From Lutispora saccharofermentans (GTDB lineage Bacteria; Bacillota; Clostridia; Lutisporales; Lutisporaceae), in contig NZ_JAJEKE010000007.1 in assembly GCF_024363565.1 (NCBI RefSeq), positions 1 to 64,000 on the forward strand: DNA of 64,000 nucleotides, in the 5' to 3' direction. A program made the position numbers and the translations under genes. The notes under the pieces are model-generated. The model did no database searches, was not told the origin of the DNA, and saw only the letters and a list, made by a program, of their open reading frames with translations. Shown here piece after piece: positions 55,736-64,000 of this stretch. The first letter of the stretch is position 1, and each line of letters starts with the position of its first letter.

Positions 55736-58366
55736 ATGGAGAAGCTAGGCTTAAATGAAATAAGAGAGAAATTTCTTAGTTTTTTTGAAACGAAAGCCCA
55801 CCTAAGGCTTAAAAGCGCATCTCTGGTCCCTGAAAAGGATAAGAGTCTTCTATTGATAAATTCAGGTATGGCACCATTAAAACCCTTTTTTACCGGTCAG
55901 GAAACGCCCCCCAATAAAAGAGTGACGACCTGCCAAAAATGCATAAGGACTCCTGACATTGAGAGAGTAGGAAAAACAGCTCGGCATGGAACTTTCTTCG
56001 AAATGCTGGGAAATTTTTCTTTTGGCGATTATTTTAAAGAAGACGCGATCGCTTGGGCATGGGAGTTTTGTACAAAATGGCTGGAGCTGCCGGAAGATAG
56101 GCTTTGGGTTACTATTTATCAGGATGACGATGAAGCTTTTGAAATCTGGAATGAAAAAATAGGAGTAGCACCTGAAAAGATTGTAAGAATGGGTAAGGAA
56201 GATAATTTCTGGGAAATTGGATTAGGACCTTGCGGACCCTGTTCTGAGATTTATTTTGATCGCGGGGAAAAATATAGCTGCGGCAAACCTACCTGCAAAT
56301 TCGGATGCGATTGTGACAGATATATTGAGTTCTGGAATCTGGTCTTTACCCAGTTCGATAAAGATGAGGAAGGCAATTATAACAGATTGGCTAACCCAAA
56401 TATTGATACAGGCATGGGTTTGGAAAGAATGTCTGCTATAATGCAAGAGGTCGATAATATTTTTGAAGTAGATACAATAAAATATACCTTAGAATATATA
56501 TGCAGCCTGGCTGGAGTAGAATACGGAATGGATGAAAAGACTGATGTATCTATAAGGGTTATAACTGACCATATCAGAAGCGTTACTTTCATGGTTTCTG
56601 ATGGAGTATTGCCGAGCAATGAAGGCAGAGGGTACGTTTTAAGGCGGCTTCTTAGAAGAGGTGCAAGACATGGCAAGCTGCTAGGGCTTAAAGGAGCCTT
56701 CCTGAGCAAGGTTTCAAAGAAAGTGATTGAACTGTATCATAATGCATATCCTGAGTTAAAAGAAAAAGAAGAATATATTGAAAATATAATTGACATAGAA
56801 GAAGAGAGATTTGAGGAAACCTTAGAGCAAGGCCTGGAAAAATTACAGGAATATATCGAGCTTATGGGTGACAGCGACACACTTTCAGGGGAAGCTGCAT
56901 TCAAGCTTTATGACACCTACGGATTTCCTCTGGACTTAACAAAGGATATTCTGGAAGAACAGGGACTGAAGGTTGACGAATATTCCTTTGCCAATGAGAT
57001 GGAGCTTCAAAGAGAGAGGGCTAGGACAGCTAGAGGTGATAATGAGGCAGAAGGCTGGAAAGAAGATATATATTCCAAATTGGATAAAGATGTAAAGACG
57101 GATTTTGTAGGATATGATAAATTGACCGTCCACAGTATTATTAAAGCAATTATTGCAGATAATATCATAGTTGATAAAGGTAAAAAAGGAGATAATATAA
57201 GCGTTATATTGCCTGAGACACCTTTTTATGCAGAGAGCGGAGGCCAATTAGCAGATTCTGGGTTTATTGAAGGAGAAAGCTTCAAACTCCAGGTTGTAGA
57301 CTGTAAAAAAGTAGTCGGAGGAAGATATGCGCACAGTTGTGTAGTTTTAGAAGGCGAGGTTTCTGTAGGTGACAAATGTGTCGCTACGGTAGATAAGAAG
57401 CAAAGATTGGCTACAGCAAGAAATCATTCAGTGACACACTTGCTTCATAAAGCCCTTAGAAATATACTGGGATCTCATGTAGAGCAAGCGGGCTCCCTTG
57501 TGGAAAAGGATAGGCTAAGGTTTGATTTCTCTCATTTTAAGGCGATGACTGAAGATGAGATCAAAAAGGTGGAAAGAGAAGTAAACGCCAACATATGGAA
57601 GGGAATGGACATAACCATAACCGAAACAACGATAGAGGAAGCTAAGAACATGGGTGCCATGGCTCTGTTTGGAGAGAAGTATGGCGATATTGTAAGGGTT
57701 GTGAAAATGGGGGATTACAGCATAGAGCTATGCGGAGGAACCCATATGAACAATACAAGCCAAATAGGAATGTTTAAAATAGTAAGTGAAGGCGGAATCG
57801 CGGCCGGCGTAAGAAGGATTGAAGCGATTACAGGAGAAGCCTTATATGAGTATCTTTTAGATAAAGAAAACCTTATAATCAATGCATGTTCAAAATTAAA
57901 AACAAATGAAGATGAGCTGCTGAGAAAAATAGAACATACAATTAAAGATGCGAAAAGCATGGAAAAAGAAATACAGTCATTAAAGGGCAAAATTGCAGAA
58001 GCGGTTTTAGATGAGTATTTAGCCCAAGCAAGTGAAGTTAAAAATGTAAGATATGTTGTGATTGATGCGCATTCATCCAGCCTTGAAGACATGAGGGCTC
58101 TTGGAGATAAGATTAAGGAAAAACTGGATAATGGCCTGGTAATTCTCTATTCAAAAAGCACTGATAAAACAACTGTTTTGGCTATGGCATCAAAATCTGC
58201 AGTATCAAAGGGCATACATGCAGGAAATATAATAAAGGAAATAACTAAAATAGGCAATGGCAGCGGCGGCGGAAGGCCTGATATGGCTCAAGGCGGTATA
58301 AAGGATAACGGCAAGATTGGCGAAATAAAGGACGCCCTGCCTGTAATAATTGCAAAGCAAATATAA
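55736..58366 (+). CDS. alaS: Alanyl-tRNA synthetase
   Basis: An 876-residue AlaRS. Domains: class II catalytic core (RVTTCQKCIRTPDIERVGKTARHGTFFEMLGNFSFGDYF), tRNA-recognition region, editing domain with the zinc ligands HSVTHLLHKAL and CGGTHM, and the C-terminal C-Ala domain (GNGSGGGRPDMAQGG). The frame is open from 55679, but the ATG at 55736 follows GAGGAGG and gives the usual start MEKLGLNEIREKFLSFF. The leader holds competing hairpins but no T-box. Confidence 0.96.
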   Translation: MEKLGLNEIREKFLSFFETKAHLRLKSASLVPEKDKSLLLINSGMAPLKPFFTGQETPPNKRVTTCQKCIRTPDIERVGKTARHGTFFEMLGNFSFGDYFKEDAIAWAWEFCTKWLELPEDRLWVTIYQDDDEAFEIWNEKIGVAPEKIVRMGKEDNFWEIGLGPCGPCSEIYFDRGEKYSCGKPTCKFGCDCDRYIEFWNLVFTQFDKDEEGNYNRLANPNIDTGMGLERMSAIMQEVDNIFEVDTIKYTLEYICSLAGVEYGMDEKTDVSIRVITDHIRSVTFMVSDGVLPSNEGRGYVLRRLLRRGARHGKLLGLKGAFLSKVSKKVIELYHNAYPELKEKEEYIENIIDIEEERFEETLEQGLEKLQEYIELMGDSDTLSGEAAFKLYDTYGFPLDLTKDILEEQGLKVDEYSFANEMELQRERARTARGDNEAEGWKEDIYSKLDKDVKTDFVGYDKLTVHSIIKAIIADNIIVDKGKKGDNISVILPETPFYAESGGQLADSGFIEGESFKLQVVDCKKVVGGRYAHSCVVLEGEVSVGDKCVATVDKKQRLATARNHSVTHLLHKALRNILGSHVEQAGSLVEKDRLRFDFSHFKAMTEDEIKKVEREVNANIWKGMDITITETTIEEAKNMGAMALFGEKYGDIVRVVKMGDYSIELCGGTHMNNTSQIGMFKIVSEGGIAAGVRRIEAITGEALYEYLLDKENLIINACSKLKTNEDELLRKIEHTIKDAKSMEKEIQSLKGKIAEAVLDEYLAQASEVKNVRYVVIDAHSSSLEDMRALGDKIKEKLDNGLVILYSKSTDKTTVLAMASKSAVSKGIHAGNIIKEITKIGNGSGGGRPDMAQGGIKDNGKIGEIKDALPVIIAKQI

Positions 58367-58436
58367 TAAAAAACATTGAAATGTGCTCGTTACTATATTA
58401 TCATTAAGATAGTAAATTACGGAAGGTGGTGTCATA

Positions 58437-58694
58437 ATGTACTCTAACATTGAAGAAACGATGAAATTTAAAGTAGACAAGGAAAAAGAATATGTGCCTT
58501 CTGAAATACTCATAAGCGTTTATAAAGCTTTGCTTGAAAAAGGGTACAATCCAATAAATCAGATTGTTGGATATATACTTTCCGGAGACCCCACATATAT
58601 AACGAGTCATAATAATGCTAGAAGTCTTATAAGGAAAATGGAAAGAGATGAGCTTTTAGAAGAGCTGGTAAGGGCATACGTTAAAGACAAATAA
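58437..58694 (+). CDS. IreB family regulatory phosphoprotein
   Basis: An 85-residue protein of the IreB/DUF965 (YrzL) family: [67 protein letters not shown]. In Enterococcus IreB is phosphorylated on N-terminal Thr residues by the kinase IreK and affects cephalosporin resistance; Thr9 (EETMKF) is the comparable site here. Conserved place between alaS and ruvX. SD GGAAGGTGG. Confidence 0.92.
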   Translation: MYSNIEETMKFKVDKEKEYVPSEILISVYKALLEKGYNPINQIVGYILSGDPTYITSHNNARSLIRKMERDELLEELVRAYVKDK

Positions 58695-58719
58695 AACGTA
58701 ATCAATAGTATTCAATATG

Positions 58720-58758
58720 GGCTGGAGGAGCAGCATTGTGACTTCTTCCAGTCTTTTT
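58720..58758 (+). terminator. Terminator after ireB
   Basis: GGCTGGAGGA pairs with TCTTCCAGTC (two G-T pairs), then TTTTT. Confidence 0.75.
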
Positions 58759-58793
58759 GTTGATGGATGGATTATGAAATAGGTGAGGAAAGT

Positions 58794-59741
58794 ATGGAAT
58801 ATGTAAATTTAGGCAATACGGACATTATAGTATCTAAACTATGTTTTGGAAGCTTAACAATAAGCCCTCTTCAATCAAACCTAAGCCTTGCAGACGGAGT
58901 GAGGGTTATAGAAGAAGCCTATGACCGCGGAGTCAATTTTCTGGATACAGCGGAATTATATGAAAATTATTCTTATATAAAGGAAGCAATAAAAGGCAAA
59001 AGAGATAAGTTTATTCTTTCAACCAAATCCTATGCTTACTCTTACGAGGGCGGAGAAAAAAGCCTTACGATGGCATTAACAGAATTAAACACAGATTACA
59101 TAGATATTTTTTCGCTTCACGAACAGGAAAGCGAACATACATTGAGAGGTCATAGTGAGGCTATAGAATACTTGTTAAGGGCAAAAGAAAAAGGTTATAT
59201 ACGAGCGCTGGGCATATCAACTCATCATGTTGCAGGAGTGAGAGCTGCATTGAAATATGATGATATACAAATAATACATCCCATCTATAATAAAGCCGGC
59301 CTTGGTATTATTGACGGCAGTGTATCAGATATGAAAAATGCTATTGCAAAAGCTAATTCTATGGGCAAAGGGATATATTCGATGAAGCCTTTGGGCGGCG
59401 GCAATTTGCTTAACATGGTAGAGGAATCTATAGGTTTTGTGCTTGAAAATCCGGATATACATTCAGTAGCGGTAGGGATGCAGAGCATTGAAGAAGTGAT
59501 ATTTAATACTATGCTATTTGAAGGGAAGACTATCCCAAGCCATATTAGAGCGTCTATAGGCAAAAAAGAGAGAAAGCTGCTGATAGATTTCTGGTGTGAG
59601 GGATGTGGTTCCTGCGTATCTGCATGCAAACAAGGCGCATTAAGCTTAAATGGAAAACGGGCTGTAGTAAATCCGGAAAAATGCATTCTATGCGGCTATT
59701 GCAGCAGGTATTGCAAAGAATTCTGCATAAAGATAATATAG
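58794..59741 (+). CDS. Aldo-keto reductase with C-terminal ferredoxin domain
   Basis: A 315-residue fusion. Residues 1-255 are an aldo-keto reductase-type barrel (YVNLGNTDIIVSKLCFGSLTISPL, DTAELYENYSYIKEAI, RALGISTHHVAGVRAAL). The C-terminus is a 2[4Fe-4S] ferredoxin-like domain with CEGCGSCVSACKQGAL and CILCGYCSRYCKEFC. Such AKR-ferredoxin proteins are common in strict anaerobes; substrate unknown. The usual catalytic Asp/Tyr pair is visible (DTAELYENY), so activity is plausible. ATG at 58794 follows GTGAGGAAAG; upstream in-frame ATG 58767 overlaps the ireB terminator region. Confidence 0.88.
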   Translation: MEYVNLGNTDIIVSKLCFGSLTISPLQSNLSLADGVRVIEEAYDRGVNFLDTAELYENYSYIKEAIKGKRDKFILSTKSYAYSYEGGEKSLTMALTELNTDYIDIFSLHEQESEHTLRGHSEAIEYLLRAKEKGYIRALGISTHHVAGVRAALKYDDIQIIHPIYNKAGLGIIDGSVSDMKNAIAKANSMGKGIYSMKPLGGGNLLNMVEESIGFVLENPDIHSVAVGMQSIEEVIFNTMLFEGKTIPSHIRASIGKKERKLLIDFWCEGCGSCVSACKQGALSLNGKRAVVNPEKCILCGYCSRYCKEFCIKII

Positions 59742-59757
59742 GCTTGGGGTGATAGAT

Positions 59758-60177
59758 ATGCGACTCATGGGATTGGATGTTGGCGATGCTACCATAGGCG
59801 TAGCAGTAAGCGATGAATTAGGATGGATAGCTCATGGCATTTGCACAATCCGTCGAAAATCTCTCAATGAAGATATGAAACAGCTAAAAGATATAATAGA
59901 GGAAAAAGATATCGACAAAATTATAATAGGATTGCCAAAAAACATGAATAATACTATTGGAGAAAGAGGCAGAAAGTCCATAGAGTTTGGTGAGATAATT
60001 AAAGATTTTTTCCCGGGAATTGAAATAATACTATGGGATGAGAGACTTACGACTGCAGCGGCTCAAAGAACCTTGCTTGAAGCCGATGTCAGCAGAAAAA
60101 ACAGAAAAAAGGTTATAGATAAAATTGCTGCAATATTTATACTGCAAGGCTATATGGATGCTCAAAAAAACTCGTAA
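59758..60177 (+). CDS. ruvX: RuvX (YqgF), Holliday-junction resolvase-like nuclease
   Basis: A 139-residue RNase-H-fold protein with MGLDVGDATIGVAVSDELGW (catalytic Asp), IIIGLPKNMNNTIGERG and WDERLTTAAAQRTLLEADV. YqgF/RuvX is linked to 16S rRNA maturation and recombination. Start ATG at 59758 follows GGGGTG. In the common order alaS-ireB-ruvX-DUF1292. Confidence 0.94.
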   Translation: MRLMGLDVGDATIGVAVSDELGWIAHGICTIRRKSLNEDMKQLKDIIEEKDIDKIIIGLPKNMNNTIGERGRKSIEFGEIIKDFFPGIEIILWDERLTTAAAQRTLLEADVSRKNRKKVIDKIAAIFILQGYMDAQKNS

Positions 60178-60205
60178 ATGCTTGAAAGACAATATTTTGT
60201 TCCTG

Positions 60206-60234
60206 TTGACATAGAATAGACTGTAGTATAGAAT
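60206..60234 (+). promoter_or_regulatory. Promoter of the DUF1292 gene
   Basis: TTGACA, 17-bp spacer, TAGAAT. Confidence 0.55.
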
Positions 60235-60264
60235 AACAATAAGTTTATGAAAGAAGGTGACACA

Positions 60265-60546
60265 ATGAGCGATGATATGGATTTCATTGTTCTTTATGAT
60301 GAGGATGGCAACGAAACTGAGTTTGAAGTAATTGCCACATTAGAATTGGATGAAAATGAGTATGCTATTCTACTGCCTTCAGATGCAGATATTGATCCTG
60401 AATCCGATGAAGTAGACGAAGTATATGTGCTTAGAATGGAACAAGATGAAAACGGAGAGGATATTCTCGTTGGTATAGAAGATGAGGATGAATTGAACGA
60501 AGTAATAAAAGCATATGAAGAACTTATAAAAGACGAATCAAACTAA
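60265..60546 (+). CDS. DUF1292 protein (YrzB-like)
   Basis: A 93-residue very acidic protein (MSDDMDFIVLYDEDGNETEFEVIATLELDENEYAILLP, then EVYVLRMEQDENGEDILVGIEDEDEL). DUF1292/YrzB proteins are of unknown function and follow alaS-ireB-ruvX in many Firmicutes. ATG at 60265 has an AAGGTGA SD; the in-frame ATG at 60247 is upstream of it. A perfect 12-bp terminator follows the stop. Confidence 0.88.
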   Translation: MSDDMDFIVLYDEDGNETEFEVIATLELDENEYAILLPSDADIDPESDEVDEVYVLRMEQDENGEDILVGIEDEDELNEVIKAYEELIKDESN

Positions 60547-60572
60547 AAGAAGTCGGGATTTCCCGACTTCTT
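60547..60572. terminator. Bidirectional terminator, DUF1292 gene and aminotransferase
   Basis: Perfect 12-bp arms, AAGAAGTCGGGA and TCCCGACTTCTT, around a TT loop, between convergent genes. Confidence 0.8.
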
Positions 60573-60577
60573 AAACT

Positions 60578-61771
60578 TTATCTCTTATTGTATGCTTCAA
60601 TACCCTTAGCCAGAATGCCCATTGCAGCTTTTAAATCTTCTTCCTTTAAAATATATGCTAATCTGACCTCGTCTTTTCCAAGTCCTGGGGTAGCATAGAA
60701 GCCTTCAGCAGGAGCAACCATTGTAGTAGCATTGTTAACATTAAAATCAGTAAGCATCCATTTAGCAAAATCTTCTGCATTATCTATCGGAAGCTTAGCT
60801 ACCACATAGAAAGCACCCATAGGTTTTTCACATACAACTCCGGGTATGTTTTTTAATGCATCGTAAACTATGTTCCTTCTCTTCTGATATTCAAGATTAA
60901 CTTCTGCAAAATATTCCTTTGCTGTATCAACTAAAGCTGTTGCGCCTATCATTTCAATGGTCGGAGCACATAATCTGGCTTGGGCAAACTTCATTATGGT
61001 TTTCATGAAGGTCTTATTCTTTGAACATACGCAGCCGATTCTTGCACCGCAAGCACTATACCTTTTGGATATGCTATCGCAGATTATCACTCTGTCTTCG
61101 ATCCCTGCTATATCCATTAAGCTTGTAAATTTTAGGCCATCATAAATAAATTCCCTATAGACCTCATCACCGATCAAGAAAATGCCATGCTCTAAGGCAA
61201 TTTCACCAAGCATAACCAATTCTTCTTTAGTATAAACAGCTCCTGTGGGGTTGCCTGGGTTTGAGATCATGATAGCTCTCGTATTAGGTTTAATAAGGCT
61301 CTTTATATAGGCTTTGCTTGGCAGATGAAAACCTTCCTCTGCCTTAGTTGTAATGGGTTTGATCTCCATACCTGCTTCGCAGGCAAATCCATTGTAGTTT
61401 GCATAGAACGGCTCCGGAACCAATACTTCATCCCCTGGATCTCCGATGGCCATCATTGACATTATTATAGCTTCACTGCCGCCATTAGTGATTATAATTT
61501 CATCTTGTGCAAAATCAATATTCCATTTTTTATAATATTCTCTGAATGAATCAATGAGTTCAAGATTTCCCTGGGATAGAGCATATTCTAATACAGGTGC
61601 ATCAAAATTTTTAATAGCTTGGAAGAATAATTCAGGGGTTTTGATATCAGGCTGCCCAATGTTGAGATGGTAAACTTTAACTCCTCTTTTTTTTGCTTCT
61701 TGAGCGAAAGGCACCAGTTTTCTTATTGGTGACGCAGGCATCATATCAGCTCTTTTTGAAAGATTCAACAA
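60578..61771 (-). CDS. Class I/II PLP aminotransferase (AspC-like)
   Basis: A 397-residue fold-type I aminotransferase. Seen: YHLNIGQPDIKTPE, ISNPGNPTGAVYTKEEL, GDEVYREFIYDG, the PLP Lys in SISKRYSACGARIGC, and the substrate Arg near the C-terminus (DEVRLAYILKEEDL). This subfamily takes aspartate, aromatic or branched-chain amino acids; the exact substrate is not clear. In an amino-acid fermenter it may supply keto acids for Stickland reactions. Start is TTG behind GGAGGG. Confidence 0.87.
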   Translation of the reverse strand: MLNLSKRADMMPASPIRKLVPFAQEAKKRGVKVYHLNIGQPDIKTPELFFQAIKNFDAPVLEYALSQGNLELIDSFREYYKKWNIDFAQDEIIITNGGSEAIIMSMMAIGDPGDEVLVPEPFYANYNGFACEAGMEIKPITTKAEEGFHLPSKAYIKSLIKPNTRAIMISNPGNPTGAVYTKEELVMLGEIALEHGIFLIGDEVYREFIYDGLKFTSLMDIAGIEDRVIICDSISKRYSACGARIGCVCSKNKTFMKTIMKFAQARLCAPTIEMIGATALVDTAKEYFAEVNLEYQKRRNIVYDALKNIPGVVCEKPMGAFYVVAKLPIDNAEDFAKWMLTDFNVNNATTMVAPAEGFYATPGLGKDEVRLAYILKEEDLKAAMGILAKGIEAYNKR

Positions 61772-61879
61772 TAAAATCCCTCCTAAATCATGATAGTGTA
61801 CAATTAGATGATAACATAACTTTCTAAAAAATCAAACTATGATTAGAAATTATTTAGATGCCCAAGAGCCGATTAACCA

Positions 61880-61908
61880 TTGACAATATTTTCAATTGAT
61901 AATAGAAT
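61880..61908 (+). promoter_or_regulatory. Promoter of the Fur-family gene
   Basis: TTGACA, 17-bp spacer, TAGAAT, 24 bases before the ATG. No clear Fur or PerR box is visible. Confidence 0.55.
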
Positions 61909-61931
61909 AAAACTATATGATGTGAAGGAAG

Positions 61932-62375
61932 ATGTTGATTTTGGGCTGCGAATATGAAATACTTAAGAAAAAAATAAAAGAAAAAGGTTTTAAGTTTACC
62001 CCTCAAAGAAAATCTATTTTGGATGTCATTATAGCTAATGAAGGCAAACACCTGAGTGCTGAAGAGATATATGAGATGGTAAAAAATAATTGCCCTGACA
62101 TAGGGCTTGCAACAGTATATAGAACTATGCAGATATTAGATGAAGCAGGGATGGTATATAAGCATAATTTTGATGACGGAAGAAGCAGATATGAATTATA
62201 CCATGACGAAGATCATCAGCATCATCATCTGATATGCATCAATTGCGGAAAAGTTGTAGAAGTGGAAGAAGACCTGCTCGAGCAGCTTGAGCATGAGGTA
62301 GAAAGCAAGTACGACTTTTCAATAATAAATCATAACTTAAAGTTTTTCGGATACTGCCGTGAATGCAGGGATTAG
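61932..62375 (+). CDS. Fur-family metalloregulator (PerR/Fur type)
   Basis: A 147-residue repressor with winged helix (KGFKFTPQRKSILDVIIANEGKHLSAEEIYEMV, ATVYRTMQILDEAGMVYKH), the metal stretch HDEDHQHHHLICINCGKVVEVEEDL and a second structural Cys pair in FFGYCRECRD, which together form the zinc site. Fur, PerR and Zur cannot be separated by eye. The ATG at 61932 has an SD-like GAAGGA. It lies divergent from the aminotransferase. Confidence 0.88.
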   Translation: MLILGCEYEILKKKIKEKGFKFTPQRKSILDVIIANEGKHLSAEEIYEMVKNNCPDIGLATVYRTMQILDEAGMVYKHNFDDGRSRYELYHDEDHQHHHLICINCGKVVEVEEDLLEQLEHEVESKYDFSIINHNLKFFGYCRECRD

Positions 62376-62404
62376 AGTATTGTAAGTTATTGCAATACTT
62401 TTTT
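62376..62404 (+). terminator. Terminator after the Fur-family gene
   Basis: AGTATTG with CAATACT, then TTTTT, directly after the stop codon. Confidence 0.78.
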
Positions 62405-62571
62405 CATTGATGGTCAAAAAGGCTTTAATAAAGATTTTAGCAGCGGGCTAAGTCTTTGAAAATACATTTAAGGTTAAGTCAGACTAAGGAGATCTATGCT
62501 TTCTTATGCCTTATAAAAAAGTATAATAAGCAAATAATATTAATGCGAATAAAAGAAAGGAAGTATGTTTT

Positions 62572-64000
62572 TTGGCTAACACGAAAGCAAAACTAAAATT
62601 AATACCATTGGGCGGCTTGCAGGAAATTGGGAAGAATATGCTTGTTGTAGAGTACAAGGATACAATAATAGTTATAGACTGCGGCCTTATGTTTCCAGAT
62701 GAGGGGATGCTCGGAATAGATTTGGTGATCCCCGACATAAGCTATTTATTAAAGAATAAAGATAAAGTGAAAGGCATAATGCTAACGCACGGACATGAAG
62801 ACCACATAGGCGCACTGCCATATGTACTGCGTCAGATAAACGTTCCTTTGTACGGTACAAAGCTCACTTTAGGTCTTGTTGAGAACAAGCTTAAAGAGCA
62901 CACTACTTTATCTGATGTGAGTATGAATATAATAAAGCCAAGGGATGTAGTAAAGCTCGGGGATTTGGAAGTTGAGTTTATCAAGACAAACCACAGCATA
63001 GCAGATTCGGTTGGGCTGGCAGTACACACCCCTGTAGGCACTATAGTTCATACAGGTGATTTCAAGATAGATTATCAACCCGTAGACGGAGAGTTGATAG
63101 ATCTTCACCGATTTGCAGAGTTGGGCAAAAAAGGTGTATTGGTAATGCTGGCCGATAGTACTAATGTTGAGAGGGAAGGCTACTCTATGTCAGAGAGCAC
63201 TGTGGGTCACAACTTTACTGAATTGTTCAGCAATGCTAAGCAAAGGATACTTGTGGCAACATTTGCATCCAATATACACCGAATACAGCAGGTGGTCAAT
63301 GCATCCATTCAATCGGGCAGAAAGGTTGCAATATCGGGAAGAAGCATGGTGAATGTAATAAATGTTGCTACAGAATTAGGATACTTGGATATTCCTGAAA
63401 ATGTTCTTTTAGATATAGATCATATAGATAAGTATCCGGCTAATAGAATAACCATAATCACTACGGGAAGTCAGGGTGAAGCTATGTCTGCATTGACAAG
63501 AATGGCTTCGTCGGATCATAGAAAGGTTGATATTGTTCCTGGTGATACTGTAATAATATCTGCAACGCCTATTCCCGGCAATGAGAAATTGGTTTCCAGA
63601 GTGATCAATCAATTGTTTAAAAAAGGTGCGGATGTTATTTATGAAGCCCTGGCAGATGTCCATGTGTCAGGACACGCATACCAGGAAGAATTGAAGCTGC
63701 TTCAGGCGCTTATAAAGCCTAAGTTTTTCGTACCTGTACACGGGGAATACAGGCATCTTATTCAGCATGCCCAGATAGCAGAAAAAATGGGAGTTGCTAA
63801 AGAAAACATATTTATAGCTGATAACGGCACGGTGATGGAATTTACTAAAGATACAGGCAAAATTACCGGAACAGTAATGGCTGGAAGGGTGCTGGTAGAC
63901 GGTCTTGGTGTAGGGGATGTGGGGAATATAGTCCTTCGTGACAGAAAGCATCTATCCCAGGACGGCCTTATAGTGGTTGTAGTGACATTGAGCAAAGAAT
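62572..64000 (+). CDS. rnj: Ribonuclease J (partial, continues past the window)
   Basis: The frame starts at a TTG (62572) behind AAAGGAAG and stays open to the last base, giving 476 of the usual 550-560 residues. The start LKLIPLGGLQEIGKNMLVVEY, the metallo-beta-lactamase motif LTHGHEDHIGALPY, HTGDFKIDYQPVDG and the beta-CASP region (GHAYQEELKLLQALIKPKFFVPVHGEYRHL) are those of RNase J. It acts on mRNA turnover and rRNA maturation as an endo- and 5'-exonuclease. Whether it is J1 or J2 type cannot be read. No start closer to ATG keeps the frame. Confidence 0.93.
   Translation, partial: MANTKAKLKLIPLGGLQEIGKNMLVVEYKDTIIVIDCGLMFPDEGMLGIDLVIPDISYLLKNKDKVKGIMLTHGHEDHIGALPYVLRQINVPLYGTKLTLGLVENKLKEHTTLSDVSMNIIKPRDVVKLGDLEVEFIKTNHSIADSVGLAVHTPVGTIVHTGDFKIDYQPVDGELIDLHRFAELGKKGVLVMLADSTNVEREGYSMSESTVGHNFTELFSNAKQRILVATFASNIHRIQQVVNASIQSGRKVAISGRSMVNVINVATELGYLDIPENVLLDIDHIDKYPANRITIITTGSQGEAMSALTRMASSDHRKVDIVPGDTVIISATPIPGNEKLVSRVINQLFKKGADVIYEALADVHVSGHAYQEELKLLQALIKPKFFVPVHGEYRHLIQHAQIAEKMGVAKENIFIADNGTVMEFTKDTGKITGTVMAGRVLVDGLGVGDVGNIVLRDRKHLSQDGLIVVVVTLSKE

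Noticed and set aside
61886-61931. PerR or Fur box in the promoter of the Fur-family gene
   Set aside because: AT-rich sequence gives partial matches only; no convincing 7-1-7 dyad is present.

Overview
The window comes from a low-GC, endospore-forming Firmicute of the Clostridia/Tissierellia type. The evidence is the AT-rich sequence, frequent TTG/GTG starts behind strong Shine-Dalgarno (SD) sequences, genes typical of spore formers (SpoIID-like, BofC-like, IreB, SCIFF peptide) and a complete ornithine-degradation cluster as found in Stickland-type amino-acid fermenters. No species is assigned. About sixty protein genes are present, mostly on the + strand. The window opens on the last bases of a 5S rRNA gene and ends inside an RNase J gene.

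Layout. 1-2.2 kb: 5S end, an inverted-repeat element, and hflK-hflC on the - strand. 2.5-6.8 kb: hflX with an unusual N-terminal domain, a split TauE/SafE-type permease, nadE and yebC. 6.8-17.7 kb: a BofC-like gene, then ruvC-ruvA-ruvB-spoIID-like-queA-membrane protein-tgt-yajC, a TIGR04086-type membrane protein, the SCIFF precursor gene, and secD-secF. 17.9-28.8 kb: lapA-like, recJ, apt, relA, dtd, an MBL-fold hydrolase, hemZ, and hisS-aspS behind a T-box leader. 28.9-30.2 kb: a - strand pair (SEC-C methionine aminopeptidase and a short AraC regulator) with foreign-looking composition. 30.5-33.0 kb: CstR/CsoR-like repressor, RseC-like protein, thioredoxin and glyA.

33.0-43.6 kb is the metabolic centrepiece. 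A RocR-type sigma-54 activator gene faces a PHP phosphoesterase gene. Beyond that lie a 27-bp perfect inverted repeat, a clear sigma-54 (-24/-12) promoter, and ord-ortA-ortB-oraS-oraE-(MutL/GlmL-like)-orr. The racemase makes D-ornithine. OraSE (B12/PLP) moves the amino group to give 2,4-diaminopentanoate. Ord oxidises it to 2-amino-4-oxopentanoate, and OrtAB cleaves this with CoA to acetyl-CoA and alanine. A roughly 135-nt multi-hairpin element, resembling an IS200/IS605 right end or omega-RNA, sits between ortB and oraS.

43.7-64 kb: a DUF2207/LemA pair, rarA, an unrecognised protein, a Cys-rich possible spore protein, a 70-codon DUF1858-like ORF with an in-frame UGA (possible selenoprotein), the Rrf2-nifS-nifU-mnmA iron-sulfur/thiolation operon, a PRC-barrel protein, an AI-2E-type permease, alaS-ireB behind an attenuator-like leader, an aldo-keto reductase with a ferredoxin tail, ruvX, a DUF1292 gene, an aminotransferase, a Fur-family regulator and RNase J.

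The points most worth following are the UGA-interrupted redox ORF, the structured RNA between ortB and oraS, the enhancer-like palindrome of the ornithine operon, the SCIFF gene without an adjacent maturase, and the JAMM-like domain fused to HflX.
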